Shown here: piece after piece, positions 7,781 to 15,391 of the stretch
How positions within the stretch are numbered: position 1 is the first letter of the stretch
Layout of the letters: each line of letters starts with the position of its first letter
Assembly: GCA_003514205.1 (NCBI GenBank)
Contig: DORQ01000149.1
Coordinates: forward strand, 4,679-22,560
Length of the DNA stretch: 17,882 bases
DNA from: Acidimicrobiaceae bacterium
Lineage (GTDB): Bacteria > Actinomycetota > Acidimicrobiia > Acidimicrobiales > Microtrichaceae
Direction of reading: 5' to 3'
The notes under the pieces: generated by a model
Databases searched by the model: none
Told to the model about the DNA's origin: nothing
The model's input: only the letters and a program-made list of their open reading frames with translations
Position numbers and translations under genes: made by a program

Positions 7781-9156
7781 GACTTGCGATGGCCACCCTC
7801 ACACGCATGTGGCGTCCTCTTGCGGTGCTGGCGGTGTGTACGTTCGGCTTGGCAGGTGCAGTCGCGGGCGATTCGCGTTCGGTGTTTCAGAGCACGGTGC
7901 TGTTGTCGATTCAACCTCAGCAATTTACCGCCTCTCCGAGTGCGGTGGTCGCTGATTCAGACCGATACGTCAACGGGCAGATCGCCGTCCTGAAGAGCAC
8001 CGCGATGGCCGAGCGTGTGGCTGCTGCGGTTGGCGATCTCACAGCCTCGGAGGTCATCGAAAGCCTTGGTGTTCGCCACGAATCAGGGTCGGACCTGGTG
8101 GAGGTAACGATCACTCGATCAACTGCGAAGGAGGCACAGAAGATCGCTGCGGCGCTCGCTGATCAGGCGCTCGCCGGCATCAACGAGCGGGTCCTAGCCT
8201 CGCTCCAGGCAGTTCGGGATGCGAAGCTGCTCGAGGCAGATCTAGCAGCGGCCAGCGCTGAGGTTGACGCTGCTGCGGCCGCTCACGCCGAGGCGAGTGC
8301 GGTGAAGAAGGCCTTGCAGGTTCGCCAAAAGAACGAGTTGCTGAGCGTGAATCTCGAGTATCAAGTTCAGCTGGCGGACGAGCAGCTGCGTCTCGAGCTG
8401 CCGCGACTTGAAGCCGCTCGGGCCGCGTATTCGGTGGTCGCACAGCGTCAAACTGACATCGAGAACGCGTCGAAACGTCAGGTGACCTCAGCCATCATCG
8501 AGCCGGCAACCCTCCCGACCGAACCGATAACAACCCGCGACACTGCCCTCGCAGTAGCGATCGTGTTGATCGGAGGGGCTCTGAGCGCACTCTACGTTGG
8601 GGTGTCGCTGTCGTTTGGGCCTCGGGTCAGCTTGAGGCGTCATCTCGAACGCTCTGCCAAGGCTCGAATGGTTGGAGCATTCTCGAAATCCTCGGGCACC
8701 GCGGCTGCGCTCGGTGATCTCAAATCGGGCGACCTCGACCTCCTCGACCACCTTGCGGTGCGAACGGAACTCCATGATGGTGGGAGCTCCACCCGGGTTG
8801 CAGTGGTGGCGATGGACGCTGTCAGCGCCTGTCATCCAACTGCGACACTGCTTGCACAGCGGTTTGAGCAGCTGGGTGCATCCGTGGCGCTGGTGGAGCG
8901 AACTCAAGGGCAACTCGTCAGACAGGATGGCTCGGGTGGTTCGGAGCGTTTGCTCGACCTGCTGGAGGCTCCAGACGGCGTGTGCATCATCGATTGTGGT
9001 GACGTCAATGCCTCGGCGTTGCCCGAACTCAGCGTGCGGCAGGCAGATGCAATTGTGCTGAGCGTTCCCTTCAGCGGGTGTAGCCGAGACGATCTTCAGC
9101 GAGTTGTTTCGCTCGCTGAGGCCACCAACGCGGAACTGCTGCTCGTCCGGGTCTAG
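7777..9156 (+). CDS. Wzz-type polysaccharide co-polymerase with degenerate BY-kinase-like domain
   Basis: Inner-membrane protein expected to set chain length of a surface or extracellular polysaccharide. The 459 residues comprise TM1 (about 13-30), an extracytoplasmic part with beta region and alanine-rich coiled coil (about 140-232), the Pro-rich stretch EPATLPTEP (242-250) typical just before TM2, TM2 (about 257-280), and a cytoplasmic domain (about 338-459). That domain follows the BY-kinase/ParA strand order (RVAVVAMD, SVALVERT, GVCIIDCGDV, ADAIVLSVPFSG). The Walker A position reads DAVSACHPTATLL with no GKS/T, Walker A' has lost its DxD, and there is no C-terminal tyrosine cluster. It is therefore predicted to be kinase-dead. 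ATG 7777 has GAAGGGAG at 7759-7766. It lies at the edge of the glycosyltransferase locus. Confidence 0.8.
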   Translation: MRLAMATLTRMWRPLAVLAVCTFGLAGAVAGDSRSVFQSTVLLSIQPQQFTASPSAVVADSDRYVNGQIAVLKSTAMAERVAAAVGDLTASEVIESLGVRHESGSDLVEVTITRSTAKEAQKIAAALADQALAGINERVLASLQAVRDAKLLEADLAAASAEVDAAAAAHAEASAVKKALQVRQKNELLSVNLEYQVQLADEQLRLELPRLEAARAAYSVVAQRQTDIENASKRQVTSAIIEPATLPTEPITTRDTALAVAIVLIGGALSALYVGVSLSFGPRVSLRRHLERSAKARMVGAFSKSSGTAAALGDLKSGDLDLLDHLAVRTELHDGGSSTRVAVVAMDAVSACHPTATLLAQRFEQLGASVALVERTQGQLVRQDGSGGSERLLDLLEAPDGVCIIDCGDVNASALPELSVRQADAIVLSVPFSGCSRDDLQRVVSLAEATNAELLLVRV

Positions 9157-9157
9157 T

Positions 9158-9182
9158 GCTGCCTGGTCAGTGGAGCGGCAGC
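9158..9182. terminator. Weak hairpin between converging genes
   Basis: GCTGCC (9158-9163) pairs with GGCAGC (9177-9182) across a 13-base loop, in the 47-base gap between the convergent co-polymerase and SDR stops. It could act as a terminator in either direction, but there is no T-tract and the stem is short. Confidence 0.3.
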
Positions 9183-9203
9183 GGTGAGAACCCGCCGATC
9201 AGG

Positions 9204-10169
9204 TCAGTGTGAACCCTCGGCAAGGAGTGTTGAGAGACTGCGCGGATTCCAGTGGAGGACCTCGCGGGCCCGCGCATTCGGATACTTGAACGGCTTGAAT
9301 CGCGGGTCCAGTTTCGAGGGAACGAAGAGTCCAGGAACCTTCGCAGTTCCTCCGAACCTCCGAGTGTTCACATACTGAATTGCTGAACCAAGAGCTCGGA
9401 ATGCCACGAAGGGCACTGGTAGCGGAAGCGGCACTTCGATGCCCGCGGCTGCGAGCGCGCGTGAGAACTCAACGGCGGTGGGTGGATTGTCGTCCACGAT
9501 GTTGAGGGTGGTGCCGATCGATTCAGGCCGCTCAGCAGCGAGGACGATTGCCTCGGCGCAGTTCTCAACATGTGTCAGCTTCAAGGCCGCATGCGGGGCC
9601 ACTGCAAGTCCGAGGCGCCCAAAGCTCATGGCCTGGCCACCATCCCAATGCTCATCAGTCGCCCACACAGCGCCCGGCCGAAGCACCGTGAGCGGGGCAT
9701 GTTCTGTGGCTGCCCACTCGCGAACGATTCGTTCTTGAAGCAGTTTGGCCTGGGTGTACTCGTCTCTCGATCGGGGGTTGTCTTCGAGCGGTGTCGATTC
9801 GTCAATCGTTGCACCGCTGGGCACCGCGTCGAAGTCATAAACCACGAAGGAACTCACGTGTACGAGTCGCAAGGTCTGCGCCGCTGCCATTGCAGTGAGG
9901 AGGACCTCAGTGCTGAGGACGCTTCCGGCAAACTGCGTCGCCAGATCACCCGACTTCGCTGCGGCAAGGTGGATGACGGCATCGTGGCCAGCGAGCGCTT
10001 CAGTCCATGCACCGGGCGCTCGTAAGTCTCCGTCCACATACGTGAGATTCGGGTGGTCGCTCGCAGTTGGCTTTCGCACGAGCGCCGAAACCTCGTGGCC
10101 CCGTGCAACAGCGCAGTCCCGGACCGCTGAACCGAGGAATCCGCCGGCCCCTGTGATGAACAACTTCAT
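9204..10169 (-). CDS. NAD-dependent epimerase/dehydratase (extended SDR)
   Basis: The 321-residue product is an extended short-chain dehydrogenase of the type acting on nucleotide sugars or related substrates. It has the Rossmann dinucleotide motif TGAGGFLG (6-13), DGDL after strand 3 (46-49), IHLAA (66-70), a catalytic Ser in VSS (105-107), and the YTQAK catalytic pair (Y138, K142). VLRPGAVWA follows, where families acting on UDP-sugars often have RP.NVYGP. That deviation leaves the substrate open (sugar, lipid-linked sugar or sterol-like). The start ATG overlaps the stop of the upstream oxidoreductase gene by ATGA, so the two are translated together. It is the last gene of the leftward unit and probably supplies or modifies a sugar for the polysaccharide. 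Confidence 0.86.
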   Translation of the reverse strand: MKLFITGAGGFLGSAVRDCAVARGHEVSALVRKPTASDHPNLTYVDGDLRAPGAWTEALAGHDAVIHLAAAKSGDLATQFAGSVLSTEVLLTAMAAAQTLRLVHVSSFVVYDFDAVPSGATIDESTPLEDNPRSRDEYTQAKLLQERIVREWAATEHAPLTVLRPGAVWATDEHWDGGQAMSFGRLGLAVAPHAALKLTHVENCAEAIVLAAERPESIGTTLNIVDDNPPTAVEFSRALAAAGIEVPLPLPVPFVAFRALGSAIQYVNTRRFGGTAKVPGLFVPSKLDPRFKPFKYPNARAREVLHWNPRSLSTLLAEGSH

Positions 10170-11218
10170 GGTGCAGTCTCCGCGATCTGATCAATGCATC
10201 CGGCACAACGAAGTATCTGTTCACGCTCCAGTGGCAGCGCTGTTCCGGTTTGTAGTGCGTGGTAGTAGTGGCCGAGCAACCGATTGAGGCCGTGGTATGG
10301 CGTGTGCTGTAACACCTTCTTCGCGAGACCGGTGCCCGACCCTGTGACTAAGCGTGTTCCTGCCTTGATCTGGTCAATGAGTGGGGAAAGCGCTCCGCCG
10401 TCGCGTGCCGATTCCCGCAGGTCCACTGGCTGAAACAGGTCGACCTCGGTCGCTCCACCAGTTCCTCGGGCCACAACACGAAAGCCCTCGGGTTTTGTCG
10501 AGGCGCTGACGCGAATTCGACAACGAACGCCCTTCACGTCGTAGACAACGTCGAGCTCGTCCGGGCCGAGACGCTCGATCTTCTTCAGCGACCACCAGCT
10601 CGCGTGCAGATCCGTCGGATCGGCCTCCCCACAGAGTTCAAAGATAAGCCCCACAGCATGTGGCAGGAAATCTCTGATTGCTCCCCCGCGAAGATGACCA
10701 ACGGGAGAGTTCAGCAGCGGTGAGCTGAACCGATCGTCGGAGGCGAAGTCCAAACTCAATCGAACCTCGGCATCGACCAGCGCTCCAAGCTCGCCGGAAC
10801 GGATTCGTGAGCTGAGCTCCAAGATCTGATCGTTGAACCGGTAGTTCTGGTTCTCCATGACGGTGAGTCCACGTGCTTCAGCAGCGTCGTAGAGCGTTTC
10901 GAATTCGGCGAGCGTCGCCGCGAGAGGTTTCTCGACGAGCACATGAGCACCTGCCTCAAGGGCAGCAGTGGCGAGCGCCAAGTGACTCGCGGGGGGAGTG
11001 AGAATGTGCACCACCTGTGCTCCGCATTCCCGCAACATCACGTCGCTGTCCTGAAACGCCACGCCGCCGAAGGTGTCAGCAGCCCACGTGCTGAGCGCTG
11101 GCGAGCGGTCACATACGCCAACCAACTCGGCCGATGTCGAGGTCGAGAGAAACTGAAGGTGTTGGTGAGCTATTGCTCCGGCTCCAATGACGGCGGCTCT
11201 GAGGGGCCTAGCGGACAT
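10166..11218 (-). CDS. Gfo/Idh/MocA family oxidoreductase
   Basis: NAD(P)-dependent sugar oxidoreductase, 350 residues. The N-terminal Rossmann motif is VIGAGAIAHQH (10-20), followed by VGVCDRSP (33-40). The family's EKPLA signature lies at 96-100, and the catalytic region includes GGAIRDFLPHAV (178-189), with the His at 187 in the usual place. Relatives in polysaccharide loci oxidise or reduce UDP-sugars (for example at C3). The ATG at 11218 is chosen over a longer in-frame start because GGAG lies six bases upstream and it aligns the Rossmann strand with the N-terminus. It overlaps the end of the glycosyltransferase gene by 11 bases and the SDR start by four. The pairing with an SDR suggests stepwise nucleotide-sugar modification. 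Confidence 0.88.
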   Translation of the reverse strand: MSARPLRAAVIGAGAIAHQHLQFLSTSTSAELVGVCDRSPALSTWAADTFGGVAFQDSDVMLRECGAQVVHILTPPASHLALATAALEAGAHVLVEKPLAATLAEFETLYDAAEARGLTVMENQNYRFNDQILELSSRIRSGELGALVDAEVRLSLDFASDDRFSSPLLNSPVGHLRGGAIRDFLPHAVGLIFELCGEADPTDLHASWWSLKKIERLGPDELDVVYDVKGVRCRIRVSASTKPEGFRVVARGTGGATEVDLFQPVDLRESARDGGALSPLIDQIKAGTRLVTGSGTGLAKKVLQHTPYHGLNRLLGHYYHALQTGTALPLEREQILRCAGCIDQIAETAP

Positions 11219-12455
11219 GGGTATCTCCAAGGTGAAGGGCTTCGACCAAGTGGTCGATGCAGTCGCTCTCGCGGTGTCGGTCCGAAACCCGCTGGAAGGC
11301 ACCGACACGGCACCGTTCTCTCAGGTCGCTGTCGCTCAGCATTCGCTCAAGCGCGTCGGCCAGCGCTGTTGAATCTCCGGGCGTAGCGAGAAGGCCAGTC
11401 TCTGCATTGATCACCAGCTCAGGGTTGCCGCAGACATCTGACGCGACCACCGGAATTCCCTGAGCCATCGCCTCCATGATCGCCACCGGTAACCCTTCGT
11501 GGAATGACGGATGGCAGAACACAGCTGCCTTCTGTAGGTGGTGAGGGATTTCTGCTGGTTCGAGTTCGCCGAGTACATGAACCCGATCCTCGAGGCCGAG
11601 CTGGGAGATTTGGCGGTTCAACGCGTCCTTCAGAGGACCTCCACCCACCAAGTCCAGATCAACATCGATCCCGCGGCCTTTCAGAATCTCAACCGCCTCC
11701 ACAAGCACGGTCTGGCCCTTCTCCTGCTCAAGTCGCCCCACCATCAGCACCTTGGGCACAGAGCCAATTGGGTGTGGTTCAGGAAGCGTTGGCGGAATAT
11801 GGACACCACAGCGGACGACTTGGACGCGTCCCCAGTTCTCGGGTGCCGTCCAGCGAAGCACTTGGCTTCGGGTGTATTCACAGCACGCAAAAGTGGCGTC
11901 GGCGGAGGCGGTCTTTTGGGTGGGAAGTGAGTCGGAGGTGTTCATGATCTCGCCCAACGTGTGCACGGTGAACGACCAAGTTTGCGGGCCGCTGCCTGTT
12001 CTGCGGCCGATCTCAGTGGCAAACCAGGCAATTGTTGAGGGGGCATTGCCGAAATGTGCGTGGAGCTGGGTGATTCCTTCCCGTGCGCACACGTCCCACA
12101 ACACCACTGCCTGAGCAAGGTGGCTGAGGCGTCGGGCTCGCTGTTGCAACCCCGGCCCACTCACTTTGAGCGCGAGGGCCATCACCTCAGCCAAGGCTTT
12201 CGGATGAGCGGCGAGAGCGGTCTTGAGCGCTCCAATGAGCCCTCGTACTCCGGAGGCCTTCAGGTAGGTGGTCTGGCGGGAGCGCTCTTGAGCATCTGCG
12301 GTGAGGAGATGCTCGGGCTCGGCCATGTTCATCGAGAAGGTTCTCACCGTGTAACCACGCTCTTGCAAGCCGCGAATCTCCGCGGCAATGAAGGTCTGGC
12401 TGAGGCGCGGGTAGTGCGTCATGAGGTAGCCGAGCGTGATGTTGGTAGTGGTCAT
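11208..12455 (-). CDS. Glycosyltransferase family 4 (GT-B fold)
   Basis: Retaining glycosyltransferase that moves a sugar from a nucleotide-sugar donor to a growing lipid-linked glycan. The 415 residues show an N-terminal acceptor domain opening with GYLMTHYPRLSQTFIAAEI (9-27), common in GT4 enzymes of exopolysaccharide loci, and HAHFG (132-136). The donor domain has VLMVGRLEQEKG (236-247), LVGGGPLKD (269-277) and the EGLPVAIMEAMAQGIPVVASD block (320-340), with the E-x7-E donor-binding acidic residues intact. No membrane segment is evident. ATG 12455 is preferred, but a GTG at 12491 in the same frame cannot be excluded; neither has a strong ribosome site. It is the first gene of the leftward unit, divergent from the GT26 gene. 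Confidence 0.9.
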   Translation of the reverse strand: MTTTNITLGYLMTHYPRLSQTFIAAEIRGLQERGYTVRTFSMNMAEPEHLLTADAQERSRQTTYLKASGVRGLIGALKTALAAHPKALAEVMALALKVSGPGLQQRARRLSHLAQAVVLWDVCAREGITQLHAHFGNAPSTIAWFATEIGRRTGSGPQTWSFTVHTLGEIMNTSDSLPTQKTASADATFACCEYTRSQVLRWTAPENWGRVQVVRCGVHIPPTLPEPHPIGSVPKVLMVGRLEQEKGQTVLVEAVEILKGRGIDVDLDLVGGGPLKDALNRQISQLGLEDRVHVLGELEPAEIPHHLQKAAVFCHPSFHEGLPVAIMEAMAQGIPVVASDVCGNPELVINAETGLLATPGDSTALADALERMLSDSDLRERCRVGAFQRVSDRHRESDCIDHLVEALHLGDTHVR

Positions 12456-12548
12456 GATGGTGGGGGAATTCTTGGAAGGGCTCGGCGACACAGAGTTGGT
12501 CTCAGTTCAGAATCGAGCTTGGCTGGTTGTTCGGCTGTTCGCAAATGA

Positions 12549-12584
12549 CCCAAGCGATGCAAGTACTGCAAGCAACGCAGGCAA
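12549..12584. repeat. Four tandem 9-bp imperfect direct repeats
   Basis: The units CCCAAGCGA, TGCAAGTAC, TGCAAGCAA and CGCAGGCAA lie head to tail in the gap between the divergent GT4 and GT26 genes. The shared core is about yGCAAGCaA. Direct repeats in a divergent promoter region can be regulator sites, but a chance codon-like repeat is possible. Confidence 0.4.
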
Positions 12585-12690
12585 TTGTGAGGTGTTTCGT
12601 GAGAGCGGTGGTCTGGAATTACCTTTGTCGAGTGGAAGTGGGGGATCGGCGGGTTACGAGGCGTCAAGGCTCCTGTGCCAACATTGCCGA

Positions 12691-13491
12691 GTGGATGGTG
12701 GCGGGACATTAGAACGGGTAGAGCTTTTTGGTCTCCGATTCGTATCGGCAGAATCTGAGCGAGTGTTAGCTAGGACAATCCTCGATGGCGAGGGCGTTGA
12801 CCCGCGTTCCCGATACCCAACCTTGATCACTCCCAACGTCGACATCGTGTTGCACTTGCACGCTCAGGGAGCGAGTCGTCGACTCGAGCGGGCCGAAGGC
12901 GCAGCTTTCGTCCTCCCCGACGGCGCACCCGTGGTGTGGTCCTCAAGATTGTTCGGTAAGCGTCTCAAGGCGCGCCTCGCTGGGTCGACCTTGTTTGCCG
13001 AAATGTGGCCAGAGTTGTCAACCGCTCGGCGAGTGCTGATGATTGCATCGAGCCAGGAGTTGGTGGATCGCCTTGGGGGTGACACCGATAACCTCCGCTA
13101 TGTTGTCGCGCCAAGGATCGAAGTTGGAGACCTCGTTGCGGTTGATGCGCTGGCGAAGACCTGTGTCGACCATTCGATTGACCTCCGCCCCGAATTCATC
13201 GTGATTGGGCTCTCTCATCCAAAGCAGGAGGAGATCGCGCATTCGTTGATGGCGCAATGGGATCGAGTCGACGCCCCGGTTCCACTCATGCTGATGTTGG
13301 GTGCATCCGCTGAGATGTATGTGGGAATGCAACGACGGGCACCGGTTTGGATGCAGCGGGCCGGGCTTGAGTGGTTCCATCGGTTCCTCTTTGCGCCGAA
13401 AAGGCTGTTCCGCCGGTACTTTATTGAGGACACTCAGTTCCTGAAGTTTCTGTGGGACCAGTGGCGAGCAACCAAGAAGACCAGATTGTGA
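12691..13491 (+). CDS. WecG/TagA/CpsF family glycosyltransferase (GT26)
   Basis: Enzymes of this family add a sugar, often N-acetylmannosamine(uronic acid), to an undecaprenyl-diphosphate-linked sugar at the membrane surface. The predicted 266 residues show the T-x-N motif TPNVD (47-51), the catalytic Asp in VLPDGAPVV (74-82), GLSHPKQEE (173-181, the G.PkQE signature), and the C-terminal RAPVWMQRAGLEWFHRFL (216-233) and RRYF membrane-associating region. The usual GG.pG loop after strand 4 is replaced by MIASSQELVDRLGG, and GaFDfhaG reads GASAEMYVG. The start is uncertain. The frame is open back to 12436, but homology begins near LERVELFG, so GTG 12691 was taken; TTG 12625 is an alternative. 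The stop overlaps the next gene as GTGA. Confidence 0.82.
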   Translation: MDGGGTLERVELFGLRFVSAESERVLARTILDGEGVDPRSRYPTLITPNVDIVLHLHAQGASRRLERAEGAAFVLPDGAPVVWSSRLFGKRLKARLAGSTLFAEMWPELSTARRVLMIASSQELVDRLGGDTDNLRYVVAPRIEVGDLVAVDALAKTCVDHSIDLRPEFIVIGLSHPKQEEIAHSLMAQWDRVDAPVPLMLMLGASAEMYVGMQRRAPVWMQRAGLEWFHRFLFAPKRLFRRYFIEDTQFLKFLWDQWRATKKTRL

Positions 13492-14327
13492 ATTCCCCCC
13501 AAATCTCCGTTGTGATTCCAGTCGGATCGATCGACGAGTTGCTCATTGAGCAGTTTGATGCACTTGCGCGTCAGGATTTTTCAGGCCCATGGGAGGCCAT
13601 AGCTGCCCTCAATACGGCAGACCCAGATGCACAGGCGGCCCTTGAAAAGTGCTGCGATCGCTATGAGTTTCTTCGCTGGGTGGATGCACACGAGGTTCGC
13701 TCGGCTTCCTACGCTCGAAACGTCGGAGCGGGCTCCTCGTCTGCGGACCTGCTGGCCTTTTGCGACGGAGACGACTTGTGCGCTCCCGGGTGGCTCACCG
13801 CAATGGTGGCCGGATTGGCTGAGCACAGTGTTGTTGGGGGCTTTCTGGACGAGGAACTGCTCTGTCCCCCAAAGCAGCGAAATTGGCGACCGCCAGCCAC
13901 GCCTGGAGTGCTCCCGACATTTCTCGGGTCCAGCTATATCGTCTCGGCCAATCTTGGAATTCGACGCGAGGTCTTCGAAGAGGCGGGGGGATTCACGATG
14001 AATCTCACTCGCGGTGAAGACATGGCATTCGGGTTCGAGTTGGAACGATTGGGCTATGAACTGGCATATCTGCCCGAGGCGGTCGTGTACTACCGACATC
14101 GGGCCGGCCTCGCTGACATGCTGCGCCAGCATTACCTCTACGGAATTGGCATGAGCGAGATTGTGTCGCGCGGCATGATTCCCAATGACCATCAGCGCTC
14201 GTCGGGCCTCGGTGCACTCAAACCCAACGCGCAGCCGGTGCCAAACAAGTCGACCGTGCAAGTACTTCGCAGAGGTGCCATCGCAGTGGGTCGAGTGGTC
14301 GGGCTGATCGCTGCTCGGCGAAGGTGA
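13488..14327 (+). CDS. Glycosyltransferase family 2 (GT-A fold)
   Basis: Inverting glycosyltransferase, 279 residues, expected to extend the lipid-linked repeat unit on the cytoplasmic face. ISVVIPVGS (6-14) is the first strand, SYARNVGAGSS (74-84) the nucleotide-binding turn, FCDGDD (91-96) the metal-binding DxD, and RGEDMAFGFELERLGY (175-190) carries the catalytic ED pair. The C-terminal tail is basic (LIAARRR), which fits a peripheral membrane position. The GTG at 13488 overlaps the TGA of the GT26 gene and sits after an AAGAAG-like site (13474-13479). It also overlaps the following GT2 gene by GTGA. The substrate sugar cannot be inferred. Confidence 0.88.
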   Translation: MNSPQISVVIPVGSIDELLIEQFDALARQDFSGPWEAIAALNTADPDAQAALEKCCDRYEFLRWVDAHEVRSASYARNVGAGSSSADLLAFCDGDDLCAPGWLTAMVAGLAEHSVVGGFLDEELLCPPKQRNWRPPATPGVLPTFLGSSYIVSANLGIRREVFEEAGGFTMNLTRGEDMAFGFELERLGYELAYLPEAVVYYRHRAGLADMLRQHYLYGIGMSEIVSRGMIPNDHQRSSGLGALKPNAQPVPNKSTVQVLRRGAIAVGRVVGLIAARRR

Positions 14328-15391
14328 ACGAGATGGCACAGATCGACCCGCAACCGGCCACGTTGGGCGGTGCCGCTCTTCAGCCGACCCGCGAACTCGG
14401 CCCTGAACACACTGTCGTGGTGGTGATCGGGCGCAACGAAGAGCAGCGGCTGGGGCGTTGCCTTGAATCAGTGTTGCGCCAGACCAGCCAGGTGCTCTAC
14501 GTCGATTCGGGGTCAACTGATCACAGTCGCGAAATCGCGGCAGGGCTTGGCGTTGAGGTGGTTGCGCTGGATGATTCTCGACCTCACAGCGTGGCTCGTG
14601 GCCGAAACGCTGGGGTTGAGCGGGCGATGGCTCGTTTCGAGTCGGTTCATCATGTGCAGTTCCTCGATGGTGACTGTCTGCTCGTTGATGGCTGGTTGGA
14701 GGAGGTCAGGGACAGATTTCGCCAACCGCAGGTTGCCGCAGTGTGGGGGACCGGTCGTGAAGAGCGGCGCGAGGCGAGTCTGTTCAATCGGGTCTGCGAT
14801 ATCGAATGGCGGGTTGGCCCGCGTGGCGAGATCGACTGGTTCATCGGGATCACGGCGATCTCGGTCGAGGCCTACCTGGCAGCAGGGGGCTGCACAGAAG
14901 GACTGCTTGCTGGCGAAGACACTGAGTTGGCAATCAAGATTCGTGCGGCTGGTGGCCTCATCCTCAGAAGCTCCAAGGAATCCTTCGTTCACGACGTCAA
15001 CATGGTGTCGGTTCGCCAATGGTGGAAGCGTTGCGAGCGGACTGGGTACTCCTATGCCATGGTGAATGCTGCAAACAAAGATCACGACCTGCTCGGTCGC
15101 GAGTTGCGTCGTTCCGAGATCGTCGGGCTTGCGATTCCGCTGGCCTCACTCGTGGCTGCGCCTCCGACTCGGGGCCTTTCCCTCGGCCTAGCGCCGGCGA
15201 TTGCAGCGAGAACGATCTACAAGGTTTCGAGACAGCCCGATGTTGTCGCATTGACGCCGGGCGACAGGCTTGTATGGGGTGTGCACTGCGCGCTCTCGCA
15301 GTATCCCCAGGCTGCCGGTGTGTTGCGACACAAGTGGCGGTCGCTGCGCGCGAAACAGCACACTGCGATTGAGTACCGGCGTCCGACATGA
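14324..15391 (+). CDS. Glycosyltransferase family 2, second copy
   Basis: A second GT-A enzyme, 355 residues, unlike its neighbour in detail. HTVVVVIGRNEE (29-40) opens the fold, YVDSGSTDHS (59-68) is the classic nucleotide-binding stretch, and VARGRNAGVERA (90-101) follows. FLDGDC (113-118) holds the DxD, and LLAGEDTELAIKIRAAGG (194-211) holds the catalytic acid pair. About 70 residues past the usual GT2 core contain two mildly hydrophobic stretches (EIVGLAIPLASLVAA, and LGLAPAIAARTIY), perhaps for membrane contact. The GTG start overlaps the upstream stop by four bases; an in-frame ATG at 14333 is an alternative. The stop overlaps the next gene's ATG as ATGA. Confidence 0.88.
   Translation: MNEMAQIDPQPATLGGAALQPTRELGPEHTVVVVIGRNEEQRLGRCLESVLRQTSQVLYVDSGSTDHSREIAAGLGVEVVALDDSRPHSVARGRNAGVERAMARFESVHHVQFLDGDCLLVDGWLEEVRDRFRQPQVAAVWGTGREERREASLFNRVCDIEWRVGPRGEIDWFIGITAISVEAYLAAGGCTEGLLAGEDTELAIKIRAAGGLILRSSKESFVHDVNMVSVRQWWKRCERTGYSYAMVNAANKDHDLLGRELRRSEIVGLAIPLASLVAAPPTRGLSLGLAPAIAARTIYKVSRQPDVVALTPGDRLVWGVHCALSQYPQAAGVLRHKWRSLRAKQHTAIEYRRPT

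Noticed and set aside
11219..11308. Longer N-terminus for the Gfo/Idh/MocA protein
   Set aside because: It would overlap the GT4 gene by 101 bases. The ATG at 11218 has a GGAG ribosome site and places the Rossmann strand at the usual position.
13581..14516. Antisense open frame of 311 codons across the two GT2 genes
   Set aside because: Both sense-strand genes have complete catalytic motifs; the antisense product is low-complexity and family-less.
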